A stretch of 44,183 bases of DNA. Source: Bacteroidota bacterium (GTDB lineage: Bacteria > Bacteroidota > Bacteroidia > Bacteroidales > Prolixibacteraceae). The position numbers were made by a program, and so were the translations under genes. The notes beneath the pieces were generated by a model, which was not told where the DNA came from, did not search any database, and saw only the letters and a list, made by a program, of their open reading frames with translations. Below are positions 18,023-24,399 of this stretch, in pieces (the first letter of the stretch is position 1; the number at the start of each line of letters is the position of its first letter). The DNA lies in assembly GCA_023412195.1 (NCBI GenBank), contig JAEYNZ010000093.1, forward strand, positions 1 to 44,183, read 5' to 3'.

Positions 18023-18052
18023 AGAGGCTTCCACTGCAGGGAAGCCTCTTTT
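18023..18052 (+). terminator. Rho-independent terminator after sigma/small-ORF unit
   Basis: AGAGGCTTCC (18023-18032) pairs perfectly with GGAAGCCTCT (18040-18049) around a 7-nt loop, followed by TTT. The 10-bp stem is strong. Confidence 0.85.
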
Positions 18053-18526
18053 CGTTGCGCTTACCCGTCATATACTTTTATTCCATTTGCATATATGTTT
18101 CCTTATTATGATGTGGCAACTTCCTGATTAAATTTTTCTTTACTGTTCTGTATTTCGGGGCTGGTAAAATTCAAGCCGCACGTCTTTGCTTTTTAGTTAT
18201 TCTGCCACCCTTCCCAATTTTTATTCAGTTAAAGTGTAAATCACAAAAGTTATATTAAAGCTATACTAAATTCAAACTAAACTCAATATTAACTCAATTT
18301 AAACTCAATATAAATTCAATAAAAATTGAATTTGTATTGAGTTATTATTGAATTTATGCTGACTTTAATATGATGATAAATTCTTTTTTATAGTAATAAT
18401 GTAGCTGGGATAGACTCACGATGATTATTTTTTTAATTTTTTTCTTACTAATCTCATGAATGTAATGAATTTATGTATAGATTTGTAATATCATTTTAAT
18501 ATCAATTTAAATAATATTTTAAAGCC
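18053..18526. other. Gene-free AT-rich region upstream of SPFH gene
   Basis: No convincing gene was found in these 474 nt on either strand. The second half holds a phased repeat/palindrome array (listed separately) and very AT-rich DNA with many short A- and T-runs reaching to the SPFH start. It probably serves as the control region of the SPFH gene. Confidence 0.6.
18271..18352. repeat. 11-bp-phased array of YTCAAT repeats with inverted half (large palindrome)
   Basis: The hexamer (C/T)TCAA(T/A) occurs at 18271, 18282, 18293, 18304 and 18315, exactly 11 bp apart. Its reverse complement ATTGA(A/G) then occurs at 18325, 18336 and 18347, again 11 bp apart. The innermost units form an inverted repeat. 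The segment 18302-18320 pairs with 18325-18343 through 19 positions (one T-G wobble) around an AAAA loop. The spacing is close to one helical turn, so the sites lie on one face of the DNA. It is about 175 bp upstream of the SPFH gene and may be a cooperative protein-binding array, a curved-DNA element or a hairpin in RNA. Confidence 0.85.
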
Positions 18527-19375
18527 ATGGAAAAAGAATACAAAGGGTTATCGGGCTATCTGTTCGCCTTTATTGAACTGGTGCTTCTGGCATTGATCAT
18601 TTTAGGCTTAATGAGAGGATTTTATATTCCTTCAGCTGTTATGATCTTCTTCTTTTTGCTGATCGCGCCGGGATTCACGGTTGTTGATCCCAATCAGAGC
18701 TGTGTCATGATATTGTTTGGTGCCTACAAGGGATCGATCAAAGTCAATGGATTTTATTGGGTGAATCCATTTTTCGTGCGCAAAAAATTCTCGTTGAGGG
18801 CCCGGAATTTCGACAGTGAACCCATTAAGGTGAACGACAAGCTTGGCAATCCGATTATGATTGGCCTTGTATTGGTCTGGAAGGTTGATGATACTTACCG
18901 TGCCGCATTCGGTGTTGATGAATTTGAACGTTTTGTGGAGGTTCAGAGCGAGGCAGCCCTGAGGAAACTGGCAGGTATGTATCCATATGATAATATAGAG
19001 GACGAATCAGCCAGGGTAACGCTTCGCGAAAGTACGGAAGAGGTAAATGATGAACTTGAAAAGGAAATCAGGGAACGTCTCGAGATCGCAGGTATTTTTG
19101 TAATTGAGGCACGCATCAACTACATTGCATATGCCCAGGAAATTGCACAGGCCATGTTGAAGCGCCAGCAGGCTACGGCCATTGTTGCAGCCAGGTTCAA
19201 AATTGTTGAAGGTGCTGTTTCCATGGTACAGATGGCGCTTGACGAACTGAATAAAAAAGAGATCATTGACTTTGATGAGGATAAAAAGGCAACCATGATC
19301 AGTAATCTGATGGTAGTGCTCTGCAGCGATAAGGATGCTACCCCGGTTGTAAATACAGGTACGCTTTACCAGTAG
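18527..19375 (+). CDS. SPFH/Band 7 domain membrane protein
   Basis: A 282-residue protein with two closely spaced N-terminal membrane segments (about residues 11-29 and 34-52). An SPFH domain follows, beginning FTVVDPNQSCVMILFGAYKGS and continuing through VNPFFVRKKFSLRARNF and LVLVWKVDDTYRAAFGVD. Its helical C-terminal part is EEVNDELEKEIRERLEIAGI then AQEIAQAMLKRQQATAIVAA. SPFH proteins (stomatin, prohibitin, flotillin-like) form ring-like oligomers that organise membrane regions or hold proteases. The client here is unknown. Downstream small genes encode a ribbon-helix-helix-like and a zinc-ribbon protein; I recall similar trios in other Bacteroidota. A phased repeat array lies upstream. 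Confidence 0.9.
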   Translation: MEKEYKGLSGYLFAFIELVLLALIILGLMRGFYIPSAVMIFFFLLIAPGFTVVDPNQSCVMILFGAYKGSIKVNGFYWVNPFFVRKKFSLRARNFDSEPIKVNDKLGNPIMIGLVLVWKVDDTYRAAFGVDEFERFVEVQSEAALRKLAGMYPYDNIEDESARVTLRESTEEVNDELEKEIRERLEIAGIFVIEARINYIAYAQEIAQAMLKRQQATAIVAARFKIVEGAVSMVQMALDELNKKEIIDFDEDKKATMISNLMVVLCSDKDATPVVNTGTLYQ

Positions 19376-19385
19376 GTACAATTAC

Positions 19386-19495
19386 CTCAGTAAAAAGATT
19401 TATAGTTCTATGAAAAATAATATGAGTAAGCAGACACAAGAAGCTGAGGCACAAGTCACTCAGTAAAAAGTTTTATAGCCATATGAAAAATAATA
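19386..19495 (+). repeat. 37-bp imperfect direct repeat, 73-bp period
   Basis: Copy one (19386-19422) and copy two (19459-19495) are both 37 bp and begin CTCAGTAAAAAG and end TATGAAAAATAATA. They differ at four positions. The 36-bp spacer continues an 18-codon frame (MKNNMSKQTQ...) starting at 19410. Its start resembles the MSKKK start of the gene at 19805, so it could be a vestige, but this is weak. The repeat looks like a recent local duplication. Confidence 0.7.
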
Positions 19496-19804
19496 TTATA
19501 AACGACCTCCTAAATCACCTGAAGGGGGACTTTAGGCCTGTGCAAATTATGCAGGGTACTGCAAAAGAGCGTCTTACCCCTCCCCTTCGGGGAGGATGGG
19601 AGGGGTCGTATTGATTTTTAATGATAGATGATTACATAAAAGTATCAAGACTTTGATTTTGCCAGCAAAATATGAATTTATATATGATCATCCTGTCTGG
19701 TGTCTTGAGTCTATCAATCTTGATACTTAAACATTTGATACTGGTTTGGCAGTTTATTTTATTAGAGATATACATTCTCTAAATTAAAAAAATGAAGTGA
19801 TATA
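19496..19804. repeat. Intergenic REP-like palindromes and inverted repeat
   Basis: This gap holds at least three structured parts. One is CCTAAA...TTTAGG (19509-19536) around a GAAGGGGGA core, a form common in Bacteroidota intergenic repeats. The second is a GC-rich hairpin (CCTCCCC-TTC-GGGGAGG around 19579-19595) flanked by ACCCC/GGGGT. The third is a widely spaced inverted repeat AAGTATCAAGA (19640-19650) and TCTTGATACTT (19718-19728). ACGACC near 19502 and GGTCGT near 19604 bracket the first two parts. No gene is visible before 19805. Confidence 0.6.
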
Positions 19805-19954
19805 ATGAGTAAGAAGAAAACATTTGTGCTGCGAATTGATCCTGAAATGATGAAAGCACTTGAGAAATGGGCTGCTGATGATTTCCGGAGCATTAATGGC
19901 CAGCTTGAATGGATTATTCATTCAGCACTCAAGGATGCGAAAAGAATTAAATGA
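19805..19954 (+). CDS. Small ribbon-helix-helix (Arc-like) DNA-binding protein, 49 aa
   Basis: A 49-codon frame beginning MSKKKTFVLRIDPEMMKALE and ending LKDAKRIK. The pattern is typical of the Arc/MetJ ribbon-helix-helix fold. It has a short basic beta strand (TFVLRID), helix one (PEMMKALEKWAADD), a turn with S-x-N-G (RSINGQL), and helix two (LEWIIHSALKDAKR). Such proteins bind DNA as dimers, with the strand in the major groove. It sits between the SPFH gene and a zinc-ribbon gene. It could regulate this locus, perhaps through the upstream repeat array, but that is inference. A toxin partner was not seen. Confidence 0.8.
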   Translation: MSKKKTFVLRIDPEMMKALEKWAADDFRSINGQLEWIIHSALKDAKRIK

Positions 19955-20014
19955 TGCAGACAATATGAGTAGTCAGATAATACTTTATCATTTATAATTA
20001 ACATAGATAATCAG

Positions 20015-20224
20015 ATGAAAAAAACATTTACATGTCCTAAATGTGGAAGCAAAAAAGCCGAAGTAGATAAAATACGCACAACAGGTGCTGGATTTACAAG
20101 GTTTTTCAATATTCAGAACCGGCGGTTTACTGCTGTTTCCTGTTCCCGGTGCGGGTTCACTGAGCTTTATCGTGAAGGGGTAGCCGGTACAGGAAGCAAT
20201 GTTCTTGATTTTCTCACCAATTAA
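20015..20224 (+). CDS. Small zinc-ribbon protein, 69 aa
   Basis: A 69-residue protein with two zinc-binding knuckles, CPKCGSKKAEVDKI near the start and CSRCGFTELY near residue 44. They are separated by a strand-rich segment containing TTGAGFTRFFNIQNRRFTAV. This arrangement is a rubredoxin-like or transcription-factor-like zinc ribbon. It is likely cytosolic and may bind nucleic acid or another protein. The C-terminus ends LDFLTN. It is the last gene of the SPFH/ribbon-helix-helix/zinc-ribbon group, 60 nt after its neighbour, and is followed by a hairpin. Its molecular task is not known. Confidence 0.8.
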   Translation: MKKTFTCPKCGSKKAEVDKIRTTGAGFTRFFNIQNRRFTAVSCSRCGFTELYREGVAGTGSNVLDFLTN

Positions 20225-20248
20225 ACAATATTCTGGAGAATTATTGCA

Positions 20249-20276
20249 GAAGGTCACCGGATGGTGGCCTTCCTTT
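20249..20276 (+). terminator. Probable terminator after zinc-ribbon gene
   Basis: GAAGGTCACC (20249-20258) pairs with GGTGGCCTTC (20263-20272), one wobble, around a 4-nt loop. The T-run after it is short (CTTTG), so efficiency is uncertain. Confidence 0.5.
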
Positions 20277-20687
20277 GACCAGACATGGGTTAAATGAACT
20301 TTATCCTTCAGAAAATTATTCGCATTAATTAATTTAATGCAATTATTTCCAGATGAAATTCATACAGCCATTTTTAATTATACCAATTCTAAATAAATAG
20401 AATGAATATTTTTTTTTTGAAATTTTTAGAATCATCGGGTTGATTGTTTTAATCTTAATAGTATGAGATGCTTGAAGCTTCATCAGATGGTCTAAGGTGG
20501 GTTGAAAGTTAGGTTTTAATGTGATTTTACCACCTGTTGATGATCATATTCTATCATTTCCTGTTTTGATTTCTGTCACTTCAATATTTATATTTGATGC
20601 CTTTCTGGAAAAAGAGAAAGGCATTTTTTATGTTTCCGCATTATTACATGCGGGGAATGGAAACTTTAATATATCAATCTGGAATAA
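20277..20687. other. Gene-free region before ETF operon
   Basis: No gene was found on either strand in these 411 nt. The sequence is AT-rich. The only clear element is a terminator-like hairpin near 20600 (listed separately). No recognised riboswitch or promoter consensus was found. Confidence 0.5.
20597..20629 (+). terminator. Terminator-like hairpin upstream of ETF operon
   Basis: ATGCCTTTCT (20597-20606) pairs perfectly with AGAAAGGCAT (20615-20624), followed by a T-run. It lies only about 60 nt before the ETF-beta start and 370 nt after the zinc-ribbon gene. It may end read-through, mark the end of an unseen short transcript, or act as a leader attenuator for the ETF operon. Confidence 0.7.
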
Positions 20688-21563
20688 ATGAAAGTCTACA
20701 AAATTATCGTTTTAGCCAAACAAGTCCCTGATACGAGGAATGTGGGCAAAGATGCAATGAAAGCAGATGGAACGGTAAACCGTGCTGTGCTTCCTGCAAT
20801 CTTTAATCCTGAAGATTTAAATGCCCTTGAGCAGGCATTGCGGATCAAGGACAGGTTCCCTGGAAGTACCGTAAAAATATTAACGATGGGTCCCGGTCGT
20901 GCTGCGGAAATTATCCGCGAAGGCTTGTTCAGGGGGGCTGATGGAGGAATACTTCTTACCGACAGGGCTTTTGCCGGCTCAGATACACTGGCTACCTCCT
21001 ATGCTCTTGGACAGGCTTTGAAGAAAATGGGCGACATCGATCTTATTATAGCAGGACGTCAGGCCATTGATGGGGATACTGCCCAGGTAGGTCCTCAGGT
21101 GGCTGAAAAACTGAATATGCTCCAGGTTACATATGTCGAAGAAGTGAAGGAACTGGATAATGATACCATTATATTAAAACGCAGGCTCGACAGGGGTGTG
21201 GAAACAGTTAAATGCAGACTGCCTCTTGTAATAACCGTCAATGGTACCGCTCCCGAGTGCAGGGTAAGGAATGCCAAACTGCTCATGAAATATAAACGCG
21301 CACAGACTGTAACCGAACTTCAGAAGGAAAATGAAGATTATACCCGGTTGTATACCGAAAGGCCTGACCTGAATATTCCGGAGTGGACTGTGAATGATAT
21401 AGAAACAGATCCCTCTCAACTGGGCCTCACTGGTTCACCTACAAAGGTTAAAACCATTGAGAACGTTGTCCTTCAGGCAAAAGATTCAAAAGTGATTTCG
21501 GATGCCGACAAAGAAATTGAGGATATGATGGTTGAACTTATAAAAAGTCATACAATCGGGTAG
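20688..21563 (+). CDS. Electron transfer flavoprotein subunit beta (FixA family)
   Basis: A 291-residue ETF-beta. Family features include VLAKQVPDTRNV at the start, FNPEDLNALEQALRIKD, and the nucleotide-binding region IDLIIAGRQAIDGDTAQVGPQVAEKL. The segment VKCRLPLVITVNGTAPECR follows. It forms a heterodimer with the next gene product and shuttles electrons from the acyl-CoA dehydrogenase encoded third. It is the first gene of a three-gene operon (spacings of about 20 nt). I cannot tell from sequence alone whether this ETF is of the bifurcating type. The mapped start fits homologues. Confidence 0.93.
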   Translation: MKVYKIIVLAKQVPDTRNVGKDAMKADGTVNRAVLPAIFNPEDLNALEQALRIKDRFPGSTVKILTMGPGRAAEIIREGLFRGADGGILLTDRAFAGSDTLATSYALGQALKKMGDIDLIIAGRQAIDGDTAQVGPQVAEKLNMLQVTYVEEVKELDNDTIILKRRLDRGVETVKCRLPLVITVNGTAPECRVRNAKLLMKYKRAQTVTELQKENEDYTRLYTERPDLNIPEWTVNDIETDPSQLGLTGSPTKVKTIENVVLQAKDSKVISDADKEIEDMMVELIKSHTIG

Positions 21564-21586
21564 TTTTATCAAGAAACAGTATAAAT

Positions 21587-22606
21587 ATGAATAACGTATT
21601 TGTTTATTGCGAAATAGAAGACGGGCAGGTGGCTGAAGTCAGCCTTGAACTCCTGACCAAAGGGCGGTCACTTGCAAATGAACTGGGCTGCGAACTGGAA
21701 GCAATTGCCATTGGGCACCAGATGGACGCTGTTCCTGCACAGGTTATACCATATGGGGTAGATACCCTGTACCTGGCCGACGACAAAAGGCTGTATCCAT
21801 ACCAGACACTTCCGCATACTTCCATAGTTGTAAAGCTTTTTGAGGAACAACAGCCGCAGATTGCCCTGATGGGTGCCACTTCAATTGGCAGGGATCTGGG
21901 CCCCAGAGTTTCTTCCGCATTACATAGCGGACTGACCGCCGACTGTACAAGTCTTGAGATCGGAAGCCATACCGATAAAAAAGCCAATAAGAATTACGAA
22001 GGCCTGCTTTACCAGATCCGTCCTGCTTTCGGGGGTAATATTATTGCCACCATCATCAATCCTGATCACCGTCCGCAGATGGCTACGGTGCGTGAGGGGG
22101 TGATGAGAAAAAGCATACTTGATCCGGAATATAATGGCAAGGTAGTAAATCTTGAAGTGAAGGATTATGTGAGTGACAATGATTTTGTGGTTGAAATTAT
22201 TGAAAGGCATGTTGAAAAAAGCAAGCTGAATATTAAAGGGGCACCCATCATTGTTTCGGGTGGGTATGGTGTTGGCTCCAGGGAAAACTTTAAATTACTT
22301 TACGATCTGGCTGAAGTTCTGGGTGGTGAAGTGGGTGCCTCAAGGGCAGCTGTTGATGCAGGCTATGCAGAACACGAAAGGCAAATCGGGCAAACCGGAT
22401 TAACTGTACGACCCAAGCTTTATATCGCATGTGGCATTTCGGGGCAGATTCAGCATCGTGCAGGCATGGAGCAGTCAGCTCAGATCATTGCAATCAATAC
22501 CGATCCGGAAGCACCGATTAATTCAATTGCCGATTATGTCATAACAGGTGATATTGCTGAAATCATTCCCAAAATGATCAGGTATTATAAAGCGAATACG
22601 AAATAA
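21587..22606 (+). CDS. Electron transfer flavoprotein subunit alpha (FixB family)
   Basis: A 339-residue ETF-alpha. The N-terminal domain begins NNVFVYCEIEDGQVAEVSLE. The C-terminal FAD-binding domain shows GGYGVGSRENF, GASRAAVDAGY, RQIGQTGLTVRPKLYIACGISGQIQH and the closing INTDPEAPINSIADYVITGD, as in canonical ETF-alpha. It pairs with the preceding beta subunit and serves the acyl-CoA dehydrogenase that follows. No extra ferredoxin domain is present at the N-terminus, unlike some fused versions. Confidence 0.95.
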   Translation: MNNVFVYCEIEDGQVAEVSLELLTKGRSLANELGCELEAIAIGHQMDAVPAQVIPYGVDTLYLADDKRLYPYQTLPHTSIVVKLFEEQQPQIALMGATSIGRDLGPRVSSALHSGLTADCTSLEIGSHTDKKANKNYEGLLYQIRPAFGGNIIATIINPDHRPQMATVREGVMRKSILDPEYNGKVVNLEVKDYVSDNDFVVEIIERHVEKSKLNIKGAPIIVSGGYGVGSRENFKLLYDLAEVLGGEVGASRAAVDAGYAEHERQIGQTGLTVRPKLYIACGISGQIQHRAGMEQSAQIIAINTDPEAPINSIADYVITGDIAEIIPKMIRYYKANTK

Positions 22607-22625
22607 TCAAGTTAAATCAAGGAAG

Positions 22626-24335
22626 ATGGCAAATTATTATAACGATAACAGCGAATTGAAATTTCACCTGAACCATCCTTTAATGGAAAAGATCGTCAGG
22701 CTGAAGGAGCGGGATTTCAGCTTTAAGGACGAGTTTCAGTTTGCACCCCATGATCATGAAGATGCAATGGACAATTATCATCGCGTGCTGGAGATTGTTG
22801 GCGAAGTTTGTGGCGAGATTATTGGACCGAATGCTGAAGGAATTGATGCTGAAGGCCCAAAAGTTGTTGATGGACGCGTTATCTATGCTTCCGGAACAAG
22901 TGAAAACATGAAGGCATTGAACCATGCAGGGTTAATGGGCATGTCGCTGCCTTACAGATATGAGGGACTCAATTTCCCGATTGTACCTTACATCATGGCA
23001 GCAGATATCGTATCCCGTGCTGATGCAGGTTTTGTTAATATATGGGGATTACAGGACTGCGCTGAAACCATTAATGAGTTTGCAACAGAAGAACAAAAAG
23101 CAAAATACCTGCCCCGGGTCTGTAATGGCGATACCATGGCAATGGATTTGACAGAACCGGATGCCGGATCCGATCTGCAGGCAGTACAGCTAAAGGCTAC
23201 ATTCGATGAAAAAAGAAATACCTGGTTGCTTAATGGTGTGAAACGTTTTATTACCAATGGAGATGGCGACATTTCTCTTGTACTTGCACGTTCAGAACCC
23301 GGGACAAAGGATGGCCGGGGCCTCTCCATGTTTATTTACGATAAACGGAACGATGGTGTTACCGTAAGGCGCATCGAGCATAAAATGGGTATCATTGGTT
23401 CGCCAACCTGTGAACTGGTTTTTAAGGATGCTCCGGGTGAACTTGTAGGATCACGTAAACTCGGGTTGATTAAGTATGTAATGTCCCTGATGAATGGTGC
23501 CAGGCTGGGTATTGCAGCACAATCAGTTGGACTGTGTGAGGCTGCCTACCGCGAAGCACTGGTTTACGCAAAGGAAAGAATGCAGTTTGGAAAAGCTATC
23601 ATCAGGTTTCCTGCTGTTTATGAAATGCTTTCACTGATGAAGGCAAAACTCGATGCTTCCAGGACCCTGCTGTATGAAACTGCCCGTTTTGTGGATATGT
23701 ACAAAACTTATCATGCGATTTCTGAAGAAAGGGCTTTAAGCAAGGAAGAAAAGGAAGAAATGAAATATTATCAGAAACTTGCTGATATATTTACACCACT
23801 GGCGAAAGGCATGACGAGCGAATACAGTAACCAGCTTGCATATGACGCTGTCCAGATTCATGGCGGGTCGGGGTTCATGAAAGATTATCCTGTTGAAAGA
23901 ATCTACCGCGATGCACGGATAACTTCCATCTATGAAGGAACTACACAGTTGCAGGTTGTAGCCGCAATCAGGGGAATCACTACGGGTGCATTCCTTACAA
24001 AAATCAGGGAATATGAAGCTGAAAAGGTTTCTCCGCAACTGGAGTACCTGAGAAGATCATTAATTATCCTGACCGATGATTTTGAGCAGGCAGTGAAGAA
24101 GGTAACATCATTTGATGACAATGAGTTCATCGACTTTCATGCACGCCGGCTTGTTGAGATGGCTGGGCATATCATCATGAGCTATTTGCTTCTGCTCGAC
24201 AGTAACCGCGATGAAATGTTCCTTCGTTCGGCAAAAAATTATATTACTTTTGCTAAAGCTCAGGTTAAAGCCAACGCTGAATTTATAAGGGTTTCAGAGT
24301 TAAGCGATATTGGAACCTATAAATTTGAATTGTAA
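22626..24335 (+). CDS. Acyl-CoA dehydrogenase family protein
   Basis: A 569-residue flavoprotein with the acyl-CoA dehydrogenase fold: an N-terminal helical domain, then a beta domain with MDLTEPDAGSDLQAVQ. A C-terminal helical domain holds ARLGIAAQSVGLCEAAYREA, QIHGGSGFMKDYPVERIYRDARI and the catalytic-glutamate motif IYEGTTQLQ. It is about 180 residues longer than short acyl-CoA dehydrogenases, with a helical C-terminal extension after residue 460. This long form is common in Bacteroidota and is usually linked to ETF genes, as here. It oxidises an acyl-CoA and passes electrons to the ETF. The chain length of the substrate is not predictable. A strong terminator follows. Confidence 0.93.
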   Translation: MANYYNDNSELKFHLNHPLMEKIVRLKERDFSFKDEFQFAPHDHEDAMDNYHRVLEIVGEVCGEIIGPNAEGIDAEGPKVVDGRVIYASGTSENMKALNHAGLMGMSLPYRYEGLNFPIVPYIMAADIVSRADAGFVNIWGLQDCAETINEFATEEQKAKYLPRVCNGDTMAMDLTEPDAGSDLQAVQLKATFDEKRNTWLLNGVKRFITNGDGDISLVLARSEPGTKDGRGLSMFIYDKRNDGVTVRRIEHKMGIIGSPTCELVFKDAPGELVGSRKLGLIKYVMSLMNGARLGIAAQSVGLCEAAYREALVYAKERMQFGKAIIRFPAVYEMLSLMKAKLDASRTLLYETARFVDMYKTYHAISEERALSKEEKEEMKYYQKLADIFTPLAKGMTSEYSNQLAYDAVQIHGGSGFMKDYPVERIYRDARITSIYEGTTQLQVVAAIRGITTGAFLTKIREYEAEKVSPQLEYLRRSLIILTDDFEQAVKKVTSFDDNEFIDFHARRLVEMAGHIIMSYLLLLDSNRDEMFLRSAKNYITFAKAQVKANAEFIRVSELSDIGTYKFEL

Positions 24336-24358
24336 AAATTAAATTTTAAGTTTACAAT

Positions 24359-24394
24359 AGCCATTTCCGGGTAATACTGGAAATGGCTTTTTTT
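24359..24394 (+). terminator. Rho-independent terminator of ETF/acyl-CoA dehydrogenase operon
   Basis: AGCCATTTCC (24359-24368) pairs perfectly with GGAAATGGCT (24379-24388), followed by seven Ts. It ends the plus-strand operon. It lies at the 3' side of the minus-strand kinase gene as well, but the T-run is only on the plus side. Confidence 0.9.
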
Positions 24395-24399
24395 ATCTT

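Noticed and set aside
18271..18352. CRISPR array or replication-origin iterons
   Set aside because: The units are hexamers with 11-bp spacing and no variable spacers. No rep gene, cas gene or DnaA box cluster is nearby.
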